DNA of 11,739 nt from an uncultured Collinsella sp. (GTDB lineage: Bacteria; Actinomycetota; Coriobacteriia; Coriobacteriales; Coriobacteriaceae), in NCBI GenBank assembly GCA_934654765.1, contig CAKUGX010000052.1, positions 1 through 11,739 of the forward strand, given 5' to 3'. Shown piece by piece: positions 1 through 6,221 of the stretch (positions are counted from its first letter, which is position 1; each line of letters starts with the position of its first letter). The position numbers were made by a program, and so were the translations under genes. The notes beneath the pieces are model-generated. The model was not told the origin of the DNA and searched no databases. It saw only the letters and a program-made list of their open reading frames with translations.

Positions 1-516
1 GTCCCAGGTCACAAACGACCAGTCAGCATCGGCCTTGGTGTGATAGGTGGGATGGCTGTGGATCTGGCCCACCAGCAGCACCGCCTCGAGCTCATAGCCG
101 TTCTCGACGCCGAGCACCTGGCGCGCGTAATCGCTCGAAGCACCGCCATTGTTTGCCTCGCGTAGACGGCTCTGGATCCACACGCTGCCCAGACCCAGGT
201 CATCGGCCATAACGTGCATGTTCTCCATGGCGATGGAGCAGTCCTCCACCCAGGTATCGGACACGCCCGGATCGCCGAAAACCGCGATAGCGGCGCCGGC
301 GGTCTTAAACGCAGCCGGAGCTGGCTTGCGCATACCGGAGAGAGCCTCGAGTTTCTCGGGGTCGGTCGCGACCACAAAACGCCACGGCTTCTTGCCCTTG
401 CCCGTGGGGCCAATGAGACCGGCAGTCAGAATCTTCTCGAGCTCCTTGCGGCTCACCGGCTCACCCGTATACGAACGAACGCTGCGGCGCTTCATCAAGA
501 TGTCCATTAAAGCCAT
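1..516 (-). CDS. Nitroreductase family protein, C-terminus cut by window edge
   Basis: I translated this directly: the frame is open from ATG at 514-516 to the left edge, giving 172 residues with no stop. It starts MALMDILMKRRSVRSYTGEP, the FMN-binding opening of nitroreductases (K/R-R-R-S-x-R at residues 9-14). The family's GPTGKGKKPWRF segment follows at about 36-47, then a central region (MADDLGLGSVWIQ) and LLVGQIHSHP near the end. Family members are flavin-dependent oxidoreductases of about 170-200 residues, so only a short tail should be missing. A strong ribosome binding site (AAAGGAGGA, complement of 521-529) lies 4-5 bases upstream and supports this start over the in-frame ATGs at residues 4 and 8. 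The substrate (nitroaromatic, quinone or other) cannot be told from sequence. The gene diverges from adenine deaminase across a 348-base gap. Confidence 0.87.
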   Translation of the reverse strand, partial: MALMDILMKRRSVRSYTGEPVSRKELEKILTAGLIGPTGKGKKPWRFVVATDPEKLEALSGMRKPAPAAFKTAGAAIAVFGDPGVSDTWVEDCSIAMENMHVMADDLGLGSVWIQSRLREANNGGASSDYARQVLGVENGYELEAVLLVGQIHSHPTYHTKADADWSFVTWD

Positions 517-674
517 CGTGTCCTCCTTTGTCGGTAGAATGCCATCCTTATTGCGGACCGATGGACGGCGAGCTGGTATATCCGCTATGGATAGAAATTG
601 CTTCCCAAATTACCCTCATTAGGCAAGAAGTCTAAACTCCAGTGCCATATCCATCGCCAGTGGACAAACAAGAT

Positions 675-705
675 TGGCGCAAACAAACCTGACCCCTTTG
701 CACCA
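675..705 (-). repeat. Hairpin repeat, GTCAGGTTT-loop type, unit 1
   Basis: On the minus strand this reads TGGTGCA, a 17-base loop AAGGGGTCAGGTTTGTT, then TGCGCCA. The arms pair over 7 positions with one G-T wobble. The loop matches that of the neighbouring unit at 707-739 at 13 of 17 positions, although the two units point in opposite directions. The pairing and loop similarity are seen directly; a REP-like or transposon-end origin is inferred. Confidence 0.6.
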
Positions 706-706
706 C

Positions 707-739
707 TTGGTGCATTGGTGTCAGGTTTCTTTGCACCAA
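707..739 (+). repeat. Hairpin repeat, GTCAGGTTT-loop type, unit 2
   Basis: A perfect 8-bp stem, TTGGTGCA (707-714) with TGCACCAA (732-739), encloses a 17-base loop TTGGTGTCAGGTTTCTT. It forms a back-to-back pair with the unit at 675-705. The facing arms of the two units (699-705 and 708-714) are also complementary, so the pair could fold as one long cruciform (AAACCTGAC at 685-693 pairs with GTCAGGTTT at 720-728). No transposase lies nearby. Confidence 0.62.
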
Positions 740-768
740 ATGGCGTGTGCCGTTAAGCGGAAGGGGCG

Positions 769-797
769 TTAGCGGGACCTTCTTTTGGGCATACAAT
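769..797 (+). promoter_or_regulatory. Possible promoter of adenine deaminase
   Basis: TACAAT at 792-797 matches the -10 consensus at 5 of 6 positions. The hexamer 17 bases upstream (TTAGCG, 769-774) is a poor -35. Transcription would start near 803 and leave a leader of about 60 bases. Only the -10 is convincing. Confidence 0.3.
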
Positions 798-810
798 GGC
801 TATTGGCTTG

Positions 811-838
811 CTGCGGTGAAGGTTTGTCCGCTCCGCAG
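811..838 (+). other. Small leader stem-loop before adenine deaminase
   Basis: CTGCGG (811-816) pairs with CCGCAG (833-838) around a 16-base loop, in the probable 5' leader. There is no T-run after it and it does not cover the ribosome binding site, so a role is uncertain. I saw no conserved purine-riboswitch core around it. Confidence 0.3.
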
Positions 839-864
839 TTATTTCAAACGTTAAAGGAGTATGT

Positions 865-2685
865 ATGTCCGTTGAGGTCATGAGGTCTGTGATCGATGCA
901 GCCGAGGGCCGCGTGCCCGTCGATACGCTGTTTACCAATGCGCAGATTGTCGACGTATATGGCCAGCGCGTGGCGCCAGGTAGCGTTGCCGTCAAGGATG
1001 GCGTAATCGTTGGCGTGCTCTACAACGGCCGGGACGATGCCGCCGGTACCTACGAGGCTGCCGAGGTCATCGACTGCCAGGGCCGCTACATCGCCCCCGG
1101 CTTTATCGACGGGCACCTGCATATCGAATCTTCGAACATCCGCCCCGCCGAGTATGCGCGCATGGCGGCGACGCGAGGCACCACTACTGCTATTGCCGAC
1201 AGCCACGAGATTGCCAACGTGGCGGGTCTGGACGGCCTACGTTTTATGATCGAGGACGGCCGTCGCGCGCCCATTTCCATCAAGTACATGATGCCCTCGT
1301 GCGTGCCCGCGCTGCCCGATGAGCAGGCCGGCGCCGTCATTACCGCCGCTGATATGCAAGCGTTTTTTGCCGAGCATCCGGGCGATGTTTTTGGTCTGGG
1401 TGAGATGATGAACCTGCCGGGCGTCTTTATGGCCGACCCCGAGACCTGCGCCCGTATCGACGCCGCCAACCAGACGCCATCGAAGCAGGTCGACGGTCAT
1501 GCGCCGCTCGTTGCGGGCAAAGACCTCAACGCCTACGCCGCAGCAGGCATTATCGCCGACCACGAGTCGACGATTCCCGAGGAGGCGCTCGACAAGCTGT
1601 CCCGCGGCATGTATGTGATGCTGCGCGAGGGTACGTGCAGCCATGACCTGGCCAATCTGTCGCCGATGCTGCTGGAAAACCCCGCCCGCGCCCGTCGATG
1701 CTGCTTTGCGACCGACGACCGCGCTCCCTCCGATGCGCTTTCGACCGGCATGATCGACAATGCCTGTCGCGTGGCTATCGAGGCTGGCATTGACCCGGTC
1801 GTTGCCATCTCCATGGCGTCCCTGTCCACGGCCGAGGCGTTTGGCCTGGACCACGGTTGCCGCGATCCGCACGAGCTGCGTGGCGCCATCGCCCCGGGCA
1901 AGCGTGCCGACCTGCTGGTGCTCAATGACCTGACGTTTGCCACAGCTCCGCATCGCGTGTATGCCGCCGGTGCTCTGGTGGCGCAGGACGGCACCTTTGT
2001 GGGCGAGATCGCACCCGAGATGGCCGAGGTCGCGGCCCTTGCCGATGAGCTGCGCGCCTCCGTTAAGCTGCCGAAGCTTTCGCTCGACGTATTCGACTAT
2101 GCCTTTAAGCCGGGCGAGGCCGTGATTGACGTGGTGCCGGGTAAGGCCATCACGGGCATGGCTCGCCCCGAGAGCGCCGAGGGCCTGCGCCGCATTATGC
2201 TGATCGAGCGCCACGGCCGCGGTGTGTCACTGCAGGCCGAGGGCGCCGACGGTGATGGTCCTGCGGGCCTGGGTCTTGTCGGCAAGCATATCGGTCGCGG
2301 CTGGGTGCGCGGCTTTACCATCACCGGTGGCGCCATCGCCTCGACGATCGGCCACGACTCGCATAACGTGTGCGTCGTGGGCGATAACGCTGCCGATATG
2401 ATGGCGGCTGTCGAGGCCGTGGGCCAGGGTGGTCACGTGCTGGTGCGCAACGGCGAGGTCGTGGCGCGTATTCCGCTGGCGCTTGGTGGCCTGATGAGCG
2501 AGGGCACGGCCGAGGATGTCGCCGCGCAGCACGACGACTTTATGGTCAAGGCGCGCGCCATGGGTATTGAGCCGCCGCTCGACCCCATCATGGGCATCAT
2601 CTTCCTGCCCCTGCCGGTCATCCCGACGCTCCGCATCCGCCCCGAGGGCATGTTCGACGTCACGACCTTTACCTACGCCGACTAG
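865..2685 (+). CDS. ade: Adenine deaminase
   Basis: A 606-residue amidohydrolase that hydrolyses adenine to hypoxanthine and ammonia, feeding cytosolic purine salvage. The length fits the bacterial Ade family (about 570-600). Metal and catalytic motifs appear in order: PGFIDGHLHIESS with H84 and H86, DSHEIANV with H114 and E115, GLGEMMNLPGV with E180, DGHAP with H212, ADHEST with H233, and FATDD with D284/D285. The C-terminal third (about 400-606) is the family's own extra domain. The start at 865 is chosen because AAAGGAG (853-859) lies 5 bases upstream; the ATG at 861 is out of frame and stops at once. The stop codon is embedded in the stem of a hairpin repeat (2682-2712). The next gene, a HAD phosphatase, is 206 bases away with its own leader, so this gene is probably monocistronic. 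Confidence 0.95.
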   Translation: MSVEVMRSVIDAAEGRVPVDTLFTNAQIVDVYGQRVAPGSVAVKDGVIVGVLYNGRDDAAGTYEAAEVIDCQGRYIAPGFIDGHLHIESSNIRPAEYARMAATRGTTTAIADSHEIANVAGLDGLRFMIEDGRRAPISIKYMMPSCVPALPDEQAGAVITAADMQAFFAEHPGDVFGLGEMMNLPGVFMADPETCARIDAANQTPSKQVDGHAPLVAGKDLNAYAAAGIIADHESTIPEEALDKLSRGMYVMLREGTCSHDLANLSPMLLENPARARRCCFATDDRAPSDALSTGMIDNACRVAIEAGIDPVVAISMASLSTAEAFGLDHGCRDPHELRGAIAPGKRADLLVLNDLTFATAPHRVYAAGALVAQDGTFVGEIAPEMAEVAALADELRASVKLPKLSLDVFDYAFKPGEAVIDVVPGKAITGMARPESAEGLRRIMLIERHGRGVSLQAEGADGDGPAGLGLVGKHIGRGWVRGFTITGGAIASTIGHDSHNVCVVGDNAADMMAAVEAVGQGGHVLVRNGEVVARIPLALGGLMSEGTAEDVAAQHDDFMVKARAMGIEPPLDPIMGIIFLPLPVIPTLRIRPEGMFDVTTFTYAD

Positions 2686-2712
2686 TCATCGGGGACGTTC
2701 TTAAACGACTAG
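2682..2712 (+). repeat. Hairpin repeat, GGGGACG-loop type, copy A
   Basis: Arms CTAGTCAT (2682-2689) and ACGACTAG (2705-2712) pair at 7 of 8 positions around a 15-base loop CGGGGACGTTCTTAA. The left arm contains the TAG stop of adenine deaminase (2683-2685). The whole 31-base unit matches the inverted copy at 3768-3798 at 28 of 31 positions, and its loop matches the copy at 3688-3718, whose stem is quite different. Confidence 0.65.
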
Positions 2713-2718
2713 CCACCT

Positions 2719-2740
2719 GCGACACTCTTTGACTTGTCGC
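2719..2740. other. Short stem-loop downstream of adenine deaminase
   Basis: GCGACA (2719-2724) pairs with TGTCGC (2735-2740) around a 10-base loop. No T-run follows on the plus strand, so it is not a canonical terminator. It may be a worn relative of the adjoining hairpin repeats or a weak 3' end structure. Confidence 0.3.
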
Positions 2741-2792
2741 CTGACGCCGCGACCGTGAGTCCTCTGGCGCGTGTGAGCTATTTGCTAGGTCC

Positions 2793-2821
2793 TTGTAACG
2801 TTTGCGTCCGCGGAGTCTTAT
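2793..2821 (+). promoter_or_regulatory. Possible promoter of the first HAD phosphatase
   Basis: TTGTAA (2793-2798) and TCTTAT (2816-2821) each match the sigma-70 consensus at 4 of 6 positions and are spaced exactly 17 bases. Transcription would start near 2828, at the foot of the long leader stem-loop. Sequence match only. Confidence 0.35.
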
Positions 2822-2823
2822 CT

Positions 2824-2887
2824 GAGCTCCCTTTGGGTACGTTGGAATCGGATACACGTTCGATTCCAACAAGCCCGAAGGGAGCTT
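2824..2887 (+). promoter_or_regulatory. Long leader stem-loop that covers the HAD ribosome binding site
   Basis: The lower stem pairs AGCTCCCTTT (2825-2834) with GAAGGGAGCT (2877-2886). Then GGG (2835-2837) pairs with CCC (2874-2876), followed by a 3x3 internal loop. The upper stem is perfect, GTTGGAATCG (2841-2850) with CGATTCCAAC (2861-2870), around a 10-base loop. The right arm contains AAGGGAG (2878-2884), the only good ribosome binding site for the ATG at 2892. When folded, the site is fully paired with CTCCCTT. CTTTTCT follows the stem, so it could also act as a terminator or attenuator. It resembles no leader family I can name. Confidence 0.6.
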
Positions 2888-2891
2888 TTCT

Positions 2892-3686
2892 ATGTTTAAA
2901 CTGATTGCATCCGATATGGACGGCACACTGCTTGACGAAAACGGCCAGGTGCCTCCCGAGACCTACGAACTGATTCTGGCGCTACGCGAGCATGGTGTGC
3001 ATTTTGCCGCATCGTCAGGTCGTCGCTACGATCGCCTGTGCGAGTTCTTTGCGCCCGTTCGCGACAAGATGGACTTTGTCGCCGCTAACGGTGCCCAGGT
3101 CTACGCCGACGGCAAAATGGTAGACCGTGAGGTGTATTCGCACCTGGCGATTCGAAGGCTCGCCCAGGCTGTCGCGACGTTTCCCAATCTGCATCTTGCG
3201 CTTTTTGACCGAACCAAGTCCTTCCTGCTCGATGACGAGTGCAAGTTCGTGCGTGAGGTCGATAAGGACCTTCCCAATGCCGAGCGCATTTGGGAGTTGC
3301 CCGATCCCAGCGTAAATATCATCAAGGCGAGTATCTTTTGCGATGACGGTGCCGTTATGGACAGCGCCTACGTACTGCAGCGGGAACTTGGTCAGCTCTT
3401 CACTTTTGCGCCTTCGGGCAACGCGTGGATCGATGCCATGCAGCCCGGCGTGTCGAAGGCCTCGGGCATCGCACAGCTCGCGGAGCATTACGGCATTGGA
3501 CGCGACGAGGTCATGGCGTTTGGCGACTCGATGAACGACTATGAGATCATTCGCTTTGTCGGCACGGGCTGCGCGATGGAAAACGCGCGCCCCGCGCTCA
3601 AAGCGGTTGCCAATCGCGTCGTAGGCTGTAACCGCGACCACGCCGTTCAGCAGGAGCTCCGTCGCGTGCTGGAGAGTCTCGCTTAA
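2892..3686 (+). CDS. Cof-type HAD-IIB family phosphatase
   Basis: A 264-residue cytosolic hydrolase of the HAD superfamily, Cof/HAD-IIB subgroup, whose members dephosphorylate small phosphorylated metabolites such as sugar phosphates and flavin or thiamine intermediates. HAD motif I is DMDGT with the nucleophile D8 and acid/base D10. Motif II is the ASSGR segment (about 40-44), motif III is K189 in GVSKASGI, and motif IV is GDSMND (211-216) with D212 and D216. The cap domain lies between motifs II and III (about 75-185), the usual C2 layout, and the length is typical. AAGGGAG, 7 bases upstream, sets the start but is locked inside a leader hairpin. The gene faces a second Cof-type phosphatase (3795-4637) tail to tail; the two are only distant paralogs. 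The substrate is unknown. Confidence 0.9.
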   Translation: MFKLIASDMDGTLLDENGQVPPETYELILALREHGVHFAASSGRRYDRLCEFFAPVRDKMDFVAANGAQVYADGKMVDREVYSHLAIRRLAQAVATFPNLHLALFDRTKSFLLDDECKFVREVDKDLPNAERIWELPDPSVNIIKASIFCDDGAVMDSAYVLQRELGQLFTFAPSGNAWIDAMQPGVSKASGIAQLAEHYGIGRDEVMAFGDSMNDYEIIRFVGTGCAMENARPALKAVANRVVGCNRDHAVQQELRRVLESLA

Positions 3687-3687
3687 T

Positions 3688-3718
3688 CCGGCAGATGGGG
3701 ACGTTCCTTTTCTGCCGG
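3688..3718 (+). repeat. Hairpin repeat, GGGGACG-loop type, copy C
   Basis: A perfect 8-bp stem, CCGGCAGA (3688-3695) with TCTGCCGG (3711-3718), encloses a 15-base loop TGGGGACGTTCCTTT. The loop is nearly that of copies A and B, but the stem is unrelated and fully compensated. It begins one base after the TAA stop of the first HAD gene. There is no T-run, so it does not look like an ordinary terminator. Confidence 0.65.
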
Positions 3719-3723
3719 CAGTG

Positions 3724-3762
3724 GGGGACAGTCCTTGCAGCTTTTTCGCGAAGACTGTCCCC
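3724..3762. repeat. GGGGACAGTC inverted repeat between convergent HAD genes
   Basis: GGGGACAGTC (3724-3733) pairs perfectly with GACTGTCCCC (3753-3762); the 19-base loop has a few further pairs. Here the GGGGAC core sits in the stem, unlike copies A, B and C. It may be two facing relatives of those units fused together. Lying between two convergent stop codons, it could also serve as a two-way 3' end structure, although neither side has a clean T-run. Confidence 0.55.
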
Positions 3763-3767
3763 AACGA

Positions 3768-3798
3768 CTAGTCATTTAAGAGCGTCCCCAATGACTAG
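3768..3798 (-). repeat. Hairpin repeat, GGGGACG-loop type, copy B
   Basis: On the minus strand the unit reads CTAGTCAT, a 15-base loop TGGGGACGCTCTTAA, then ATGACTAG, with a perfect 8-bp stem. The first arm contains the TAG stop of the second HAD gene (complement of 3795-3797), just as copy A contains the adenine deaminase stop. It is an inverted near-copy of A, about 1.1 kb away. Confidence 0.65.
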
Positions 3799-4637
3799 GC
3801 GAGGGCGGCTATGATGGTGCGGGCGACGCCGTCGTGGTCGTTGTCGTATTCGGTGATGGCGTCGGCGGCCTCGCGGTCCTCGGGCTCGGCGTTGATCATA
3901 GCCGTGCCGTGGCCCGCCGCCTGCAGCATGGGGATATCGTTGATGTTGTCGCCGAACGCCCAGGCGTCGGCGAGAGACTCGCCCAGGTGCTCGCATAGCC
4001 ACGTGAGGGCCGTTCCCTTGGTGGCGCCCTCGCCCATGACCTCGATATTCATGGCGTACGAACGCGTGACCTCAATGCCTCCGAGCGTGTTGAGCTCAGC
4101 CGCGATGGCATCGCGATCGGCCGGGTCGTGCCAGTACATGGCGATGCGTTCGAGCGCCTCGACCTCGTCGATCTTGCTGTCGATATCCATGTCGATCGGT
4201 GTTCGTGTGCGCTTGAGCGAAGCTGCGATGTGGGGGTCGCCGCCACAGAATTCGTCCAGGCGCGTGTAGAGCGAGCGGGGGAGGAAGCACTGGCCGTCCG
4301 CGAAGATATCGAAGGTGACGTCGTGGCCGGCGGCAATGCGGTGGATGCGGTGGGCGATGGCGCGATCGAGCGGACGGCTCAGGATGCACGTGGCGCGCGA
4401 GACGTCGGTGGGTGCATCGTCGTCGAGCTGCCAGACACTGGCGCCGTTGGCGCAGACCGCATAGTGCACGGCGGGGTGGGCGAGGATCGGCTCAAAGACG
4501 CCCGACAGTGGGCGACCCGTGCAGGGCACAAACTCAATGCCGCGGCGTGCGAGTTCGTCGAGCATCGCCCAGGTGGCGTCGCTCATCTGCTTGTCGCTCG
4601 TCAGCAGCGTTCCATCCATATCGGAAAACACAATCAT
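3795..4637 (-). CDS. Cof-type HAD-IIB family phosphatase
   Basis: A 280-residue cytosolic HAD phosphatase of the Cof subgroup. It has SDMDGT with nucleophile D6 and acid/base D8, motif II PCTGR with T40, motif III K207 in GATKGTAL, and motif IV FGDNIND with D230 and D234. A C2-type cap fills about 75-200. All catalytic residues are present and the length is normal. AAAGGA (complement of 4647-4652) lies 9 bases upstream of the ATG. The stop codon is part of hairpin repeat copy B. The gene follows citrate synthase on the same strand but is separated from it by a strong terminator, so it is probably transcribed alone. It is distinct from the facing HAD gene outside the motifs. The substrate cannot be assigned. 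Confidence 0.9.
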   Translation of the reverse strand: MIVFSDMDGTLLTSDKQMSDATWAMLDELARRGIEFVPCTGRPLSGVFEPILAHPAVHYAVCANGASVWQLDDDAPTDVSRATCILSRPLDRAIAHRIHRIAAGHDVTFDIFADGQCFLPRSLYTRLDEFCGGDPHIAASLKRTRTPIDMDIDSKIDEVEALERIAMYWHDPADRDAIAAELNTLGGIEVTRSYAMNIEVMGEGATKGTALTWLCEHLGESLADAWAFGDNINDIPMLQAAGHGTAMINAEPEDREAADAITEYDNDHDGVARTIIAALA

Positions 4638-4660
4638 TCGTTGCGATCCTTTCTACTGGC

Positions 4661-4701
4661 ATAAAAAGCGTGGCCGAGGGCGGTGATGCCCTGGCCACGC
4701 T
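4661..4701 (-). terminator. Rho-independent terminator of citrate synthase
   Basis: AGCGTGGCC (4667-4675) pairs with GGCCACGCT (4693-4701) and, past a one-base bulge, AGGGC pairs with GCCCT around a 6-base loop. On the minus strand the hairpin is followed at once by TTTTTAT (complement of 4661-4667). It starts 23 bases beyond the citrate synthase stop codon and separates that gene from the HAD gene. Confidence 0.9.
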
Positions 4702-4724
4702 CGGGTTCTATAACGGTCCGCGTC

Positions 4725-6143
4725 CTAGCGGTCGGCGAGTGGCTTGTACTCCAGCGGCTCGATAACCGGGCGATATGCGGGGCGGATGATGCGGTGCGCG
4801 CAGAAGAGCTCTTCCATGCGGTGCGCCGACCAGCCGGCCATGCGGGCGACGGCGAACAGCGGCGTAAAGAGCGTCTCGGGCACGCCGAGCATCTTGTAGA
4901 TAAAGCCCGTGTACAGGTCGATGTTGGCGCAGATGGGCTTGGTCATGCCGTGATCGCGCATCACTTGCGGGGCCAGGCGCTCGATGCGCTCGATGAGCGC
5001 GAACTCCTCGCCCAAGTCCTTCTTGGCGGCAAGCGTGCGCGCGTAACGGCGGCACACCTCGGCGCGTGGGTCGCTCAGCGTATAGACGGCGTGGCCCATA
5101 CCGTAGATGAGGCCGGTGCCGTCGAAAGCCTGCTTGTCGAGGATCTTGCCCAGGTAGGCCGCGACCTCGTCCTCGTTTTCCCAGTTGGAAACATGCGCGC
5201 GGATGTCCTCGTGCATGGACACGACTTTGGCGTTGGCACCGCCGTGGCGCGGGCCCTTGAGCGAGCCGATAGCCGCGGCGTAGGCGGAATACGGGTCGGT
5301 GGCCGAAGACGACAGTACGCGGCAAGCGAAGGTGGAGTTGTTGCCGCCGCCGTGCTCTGCATGCAGCATGAGCATCACGTCGAGCAGCATGGCTTCGTCG
5401 CGGGTGAACGCCATGCCACCGCGCAAGACCTGTAGGATGGTCTCGGCGGTGGAGAGACCGGGCGTGGGGTGCGGCACGTGAACCTCGGAGCCGCGAAGCT
5501 TGGCGACCGAGGCCATGTGTGCGAAGGCGGCGATGCGCGGGAGACGTGCGAGCATGGAAATGGCGACGTCGATTTCGTGCTCGGGCGTGATCACGTCTGG
5601 TTCGGCATCGAAGGCGTAGAGCAACAGTACGGCGCGCTGGAGCACGTTCATGATGCTCGACGACACCGTGGTCATAGGGAACTCTTTAACGTACTCGTCG
5701 CTCAGATGTCTAAAGGCGCCCAGGCGCTCACAAAAGCCGTCGAGCTCTTCCTTGTTGGGCAGCGAACCCGTGATAAGCAGATAGGCGACTTCTTCGTAGC
5801 CGTAGCGATTCTCGGCCTGGGCATTGTTGACCAGATCCTCGATGCTGTAGCCGCGAAGCGTGAGTTTGCCCTGATCGGGCACGACCTTTCCGTCGACCTT
5901 GTTGTAGCCGTGCACGTCCGAGATACGAGTGAGGCCCGCGACCACGCCCGAGCCGTCGGCATTGCGCAGACCGCGCTTGACATTGTGCTCGACAAACAGG
6001 CCCTCGTCATAAGGGTTGGTCGGCAGGCCGTGGTAGAGGCTTTCGCTCTCAGACGAAATCTGGCGGCTTGCTTCGTAATCCAGGACTAGTCGGCTCAAGT
6101 GGTCATCGAAGCGGTAATAGATTTTCTTGGCGTCGTAGGCCAT
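4725..6143 (-). CDS. gltA: Citrate synthase
   Basis: A 472-residue si-type citrate synthase, which condenses oxaloacetate and acetyl-CoA into citrate in the cytosol. The catalytic triad is visible: H264 in LHAEHGGGNNSTF, H351 in GMGHAVYT and D409 in NIDLYTG. Family blocks GPRHGGAN (298-304) and KLTLRGYSIEDL (93-104) are intact. The length suits the longer bacterial forms annotated as citrate/2-methylcitrate synthase; use of propionyl-CoA instead cannot be excluded. GAGAGGAG lies about 6 bases before the ATG. The ACT-domain gene ends 78 bases upstream on the same strand, and a strong terminator follows. No other TCA-cycle gene is present here. In anaerobes this enzyme usually serves glutamate synthesis rather than a full cycle, which is inference for this organism. 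Confidence 0.94.
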   Translation of the reverse strand: MAYDAKKIYYRFDDHLSRLVLDYEASRQISSESESLYHGLPTNPYDEGLFVEHNVKRGLRNADGSGVVAGLTRISDVHGYNKVDGKVVPDQGKLTLRGYSIEDLVNNAQAENRYGYEEVAYLLITGSLPNKEELDGFCERLGAFRHLSDEYVKEFPMTTVSSSIMNVLQRAVLLLYAFDAEPDVITPEHEIDVAISMLARLPRIAAFAHMASVAKLRGSEVHVPHPTPGLSTAETILQVLRGGMAFTRDEAMLLDVMLMLHAEHGGGNNSTFACRVLSSSATDPYSAYAAAIGSLKGPRHGGANAKVVSMHEDIRAHVSNWENEDEVAAYLGKILDKQAFDGTGLIYGMGHAVYTLSDPRAEVCRRYARTLAAKKDLGEEFALIERIERLAPQVMRDHGMTKPICANIDLYTGFIYKMLGVPETLFTPLFAVARMAGWSAHRMEELFCAHRIIRPAYRPVIEPLEYKPLADR

Positions 6144-6221
6144 GTGCGCTCCTCTCCGGGCCGTGTGGGGGCGGCGTGCTTGAGTGCAGATGCGCCGGCC
6201 TGTTCCTGCACGGCCTGTTCG

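Larger units (their letters stand above)
517..864. other. Divergent intergenic region between nitroreductase and adenine deaminase
   Basis: No convincing gene lies in these 348 bases. It holds the nitroreductase ribosome binding site at the left, an unremarkable AT-richer stretch at about 530-670, two back-to-back hairpin repeats at 675-739, and a possible promoter and leader hairpin for adenine deaminase at about 769-838. I found no clear promoter for the nitroreductase. An ORF overlapping the left part in another frame looks like a shadow of the nitroreductase gene. Confidence 0.6.

Noticed and set aside
675..739. CRISPR-like array
   Set aside because: The two units are inverted, not direct, with no unique spacers and no cas genes nearby; hairpin repeats explain them better.
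800..864. Possible purine riboswitch before adenine deaminase
   Set aside because: Only a single 6-bp stem is present; I see no three-way junction or conserved core bases of that class.
1237..2214. Long minus-strand open frame opposite adenine deaminase
   Set aside because: It lies wholly inside a well-supported gene, has no recognisable domain and reflects GC-rich codon bias on the opposite strand. The same applies to the long frames opposite citrate synthase and the HAD genes.
2841..2870. GTTCGATTCC in the HAD leader resembles a tRNA T-arm
   Set aside because: It is part of a perfect 10-bp hairpin with a 10-base loop; no acceptor, D or anticodon arms can be built around it.
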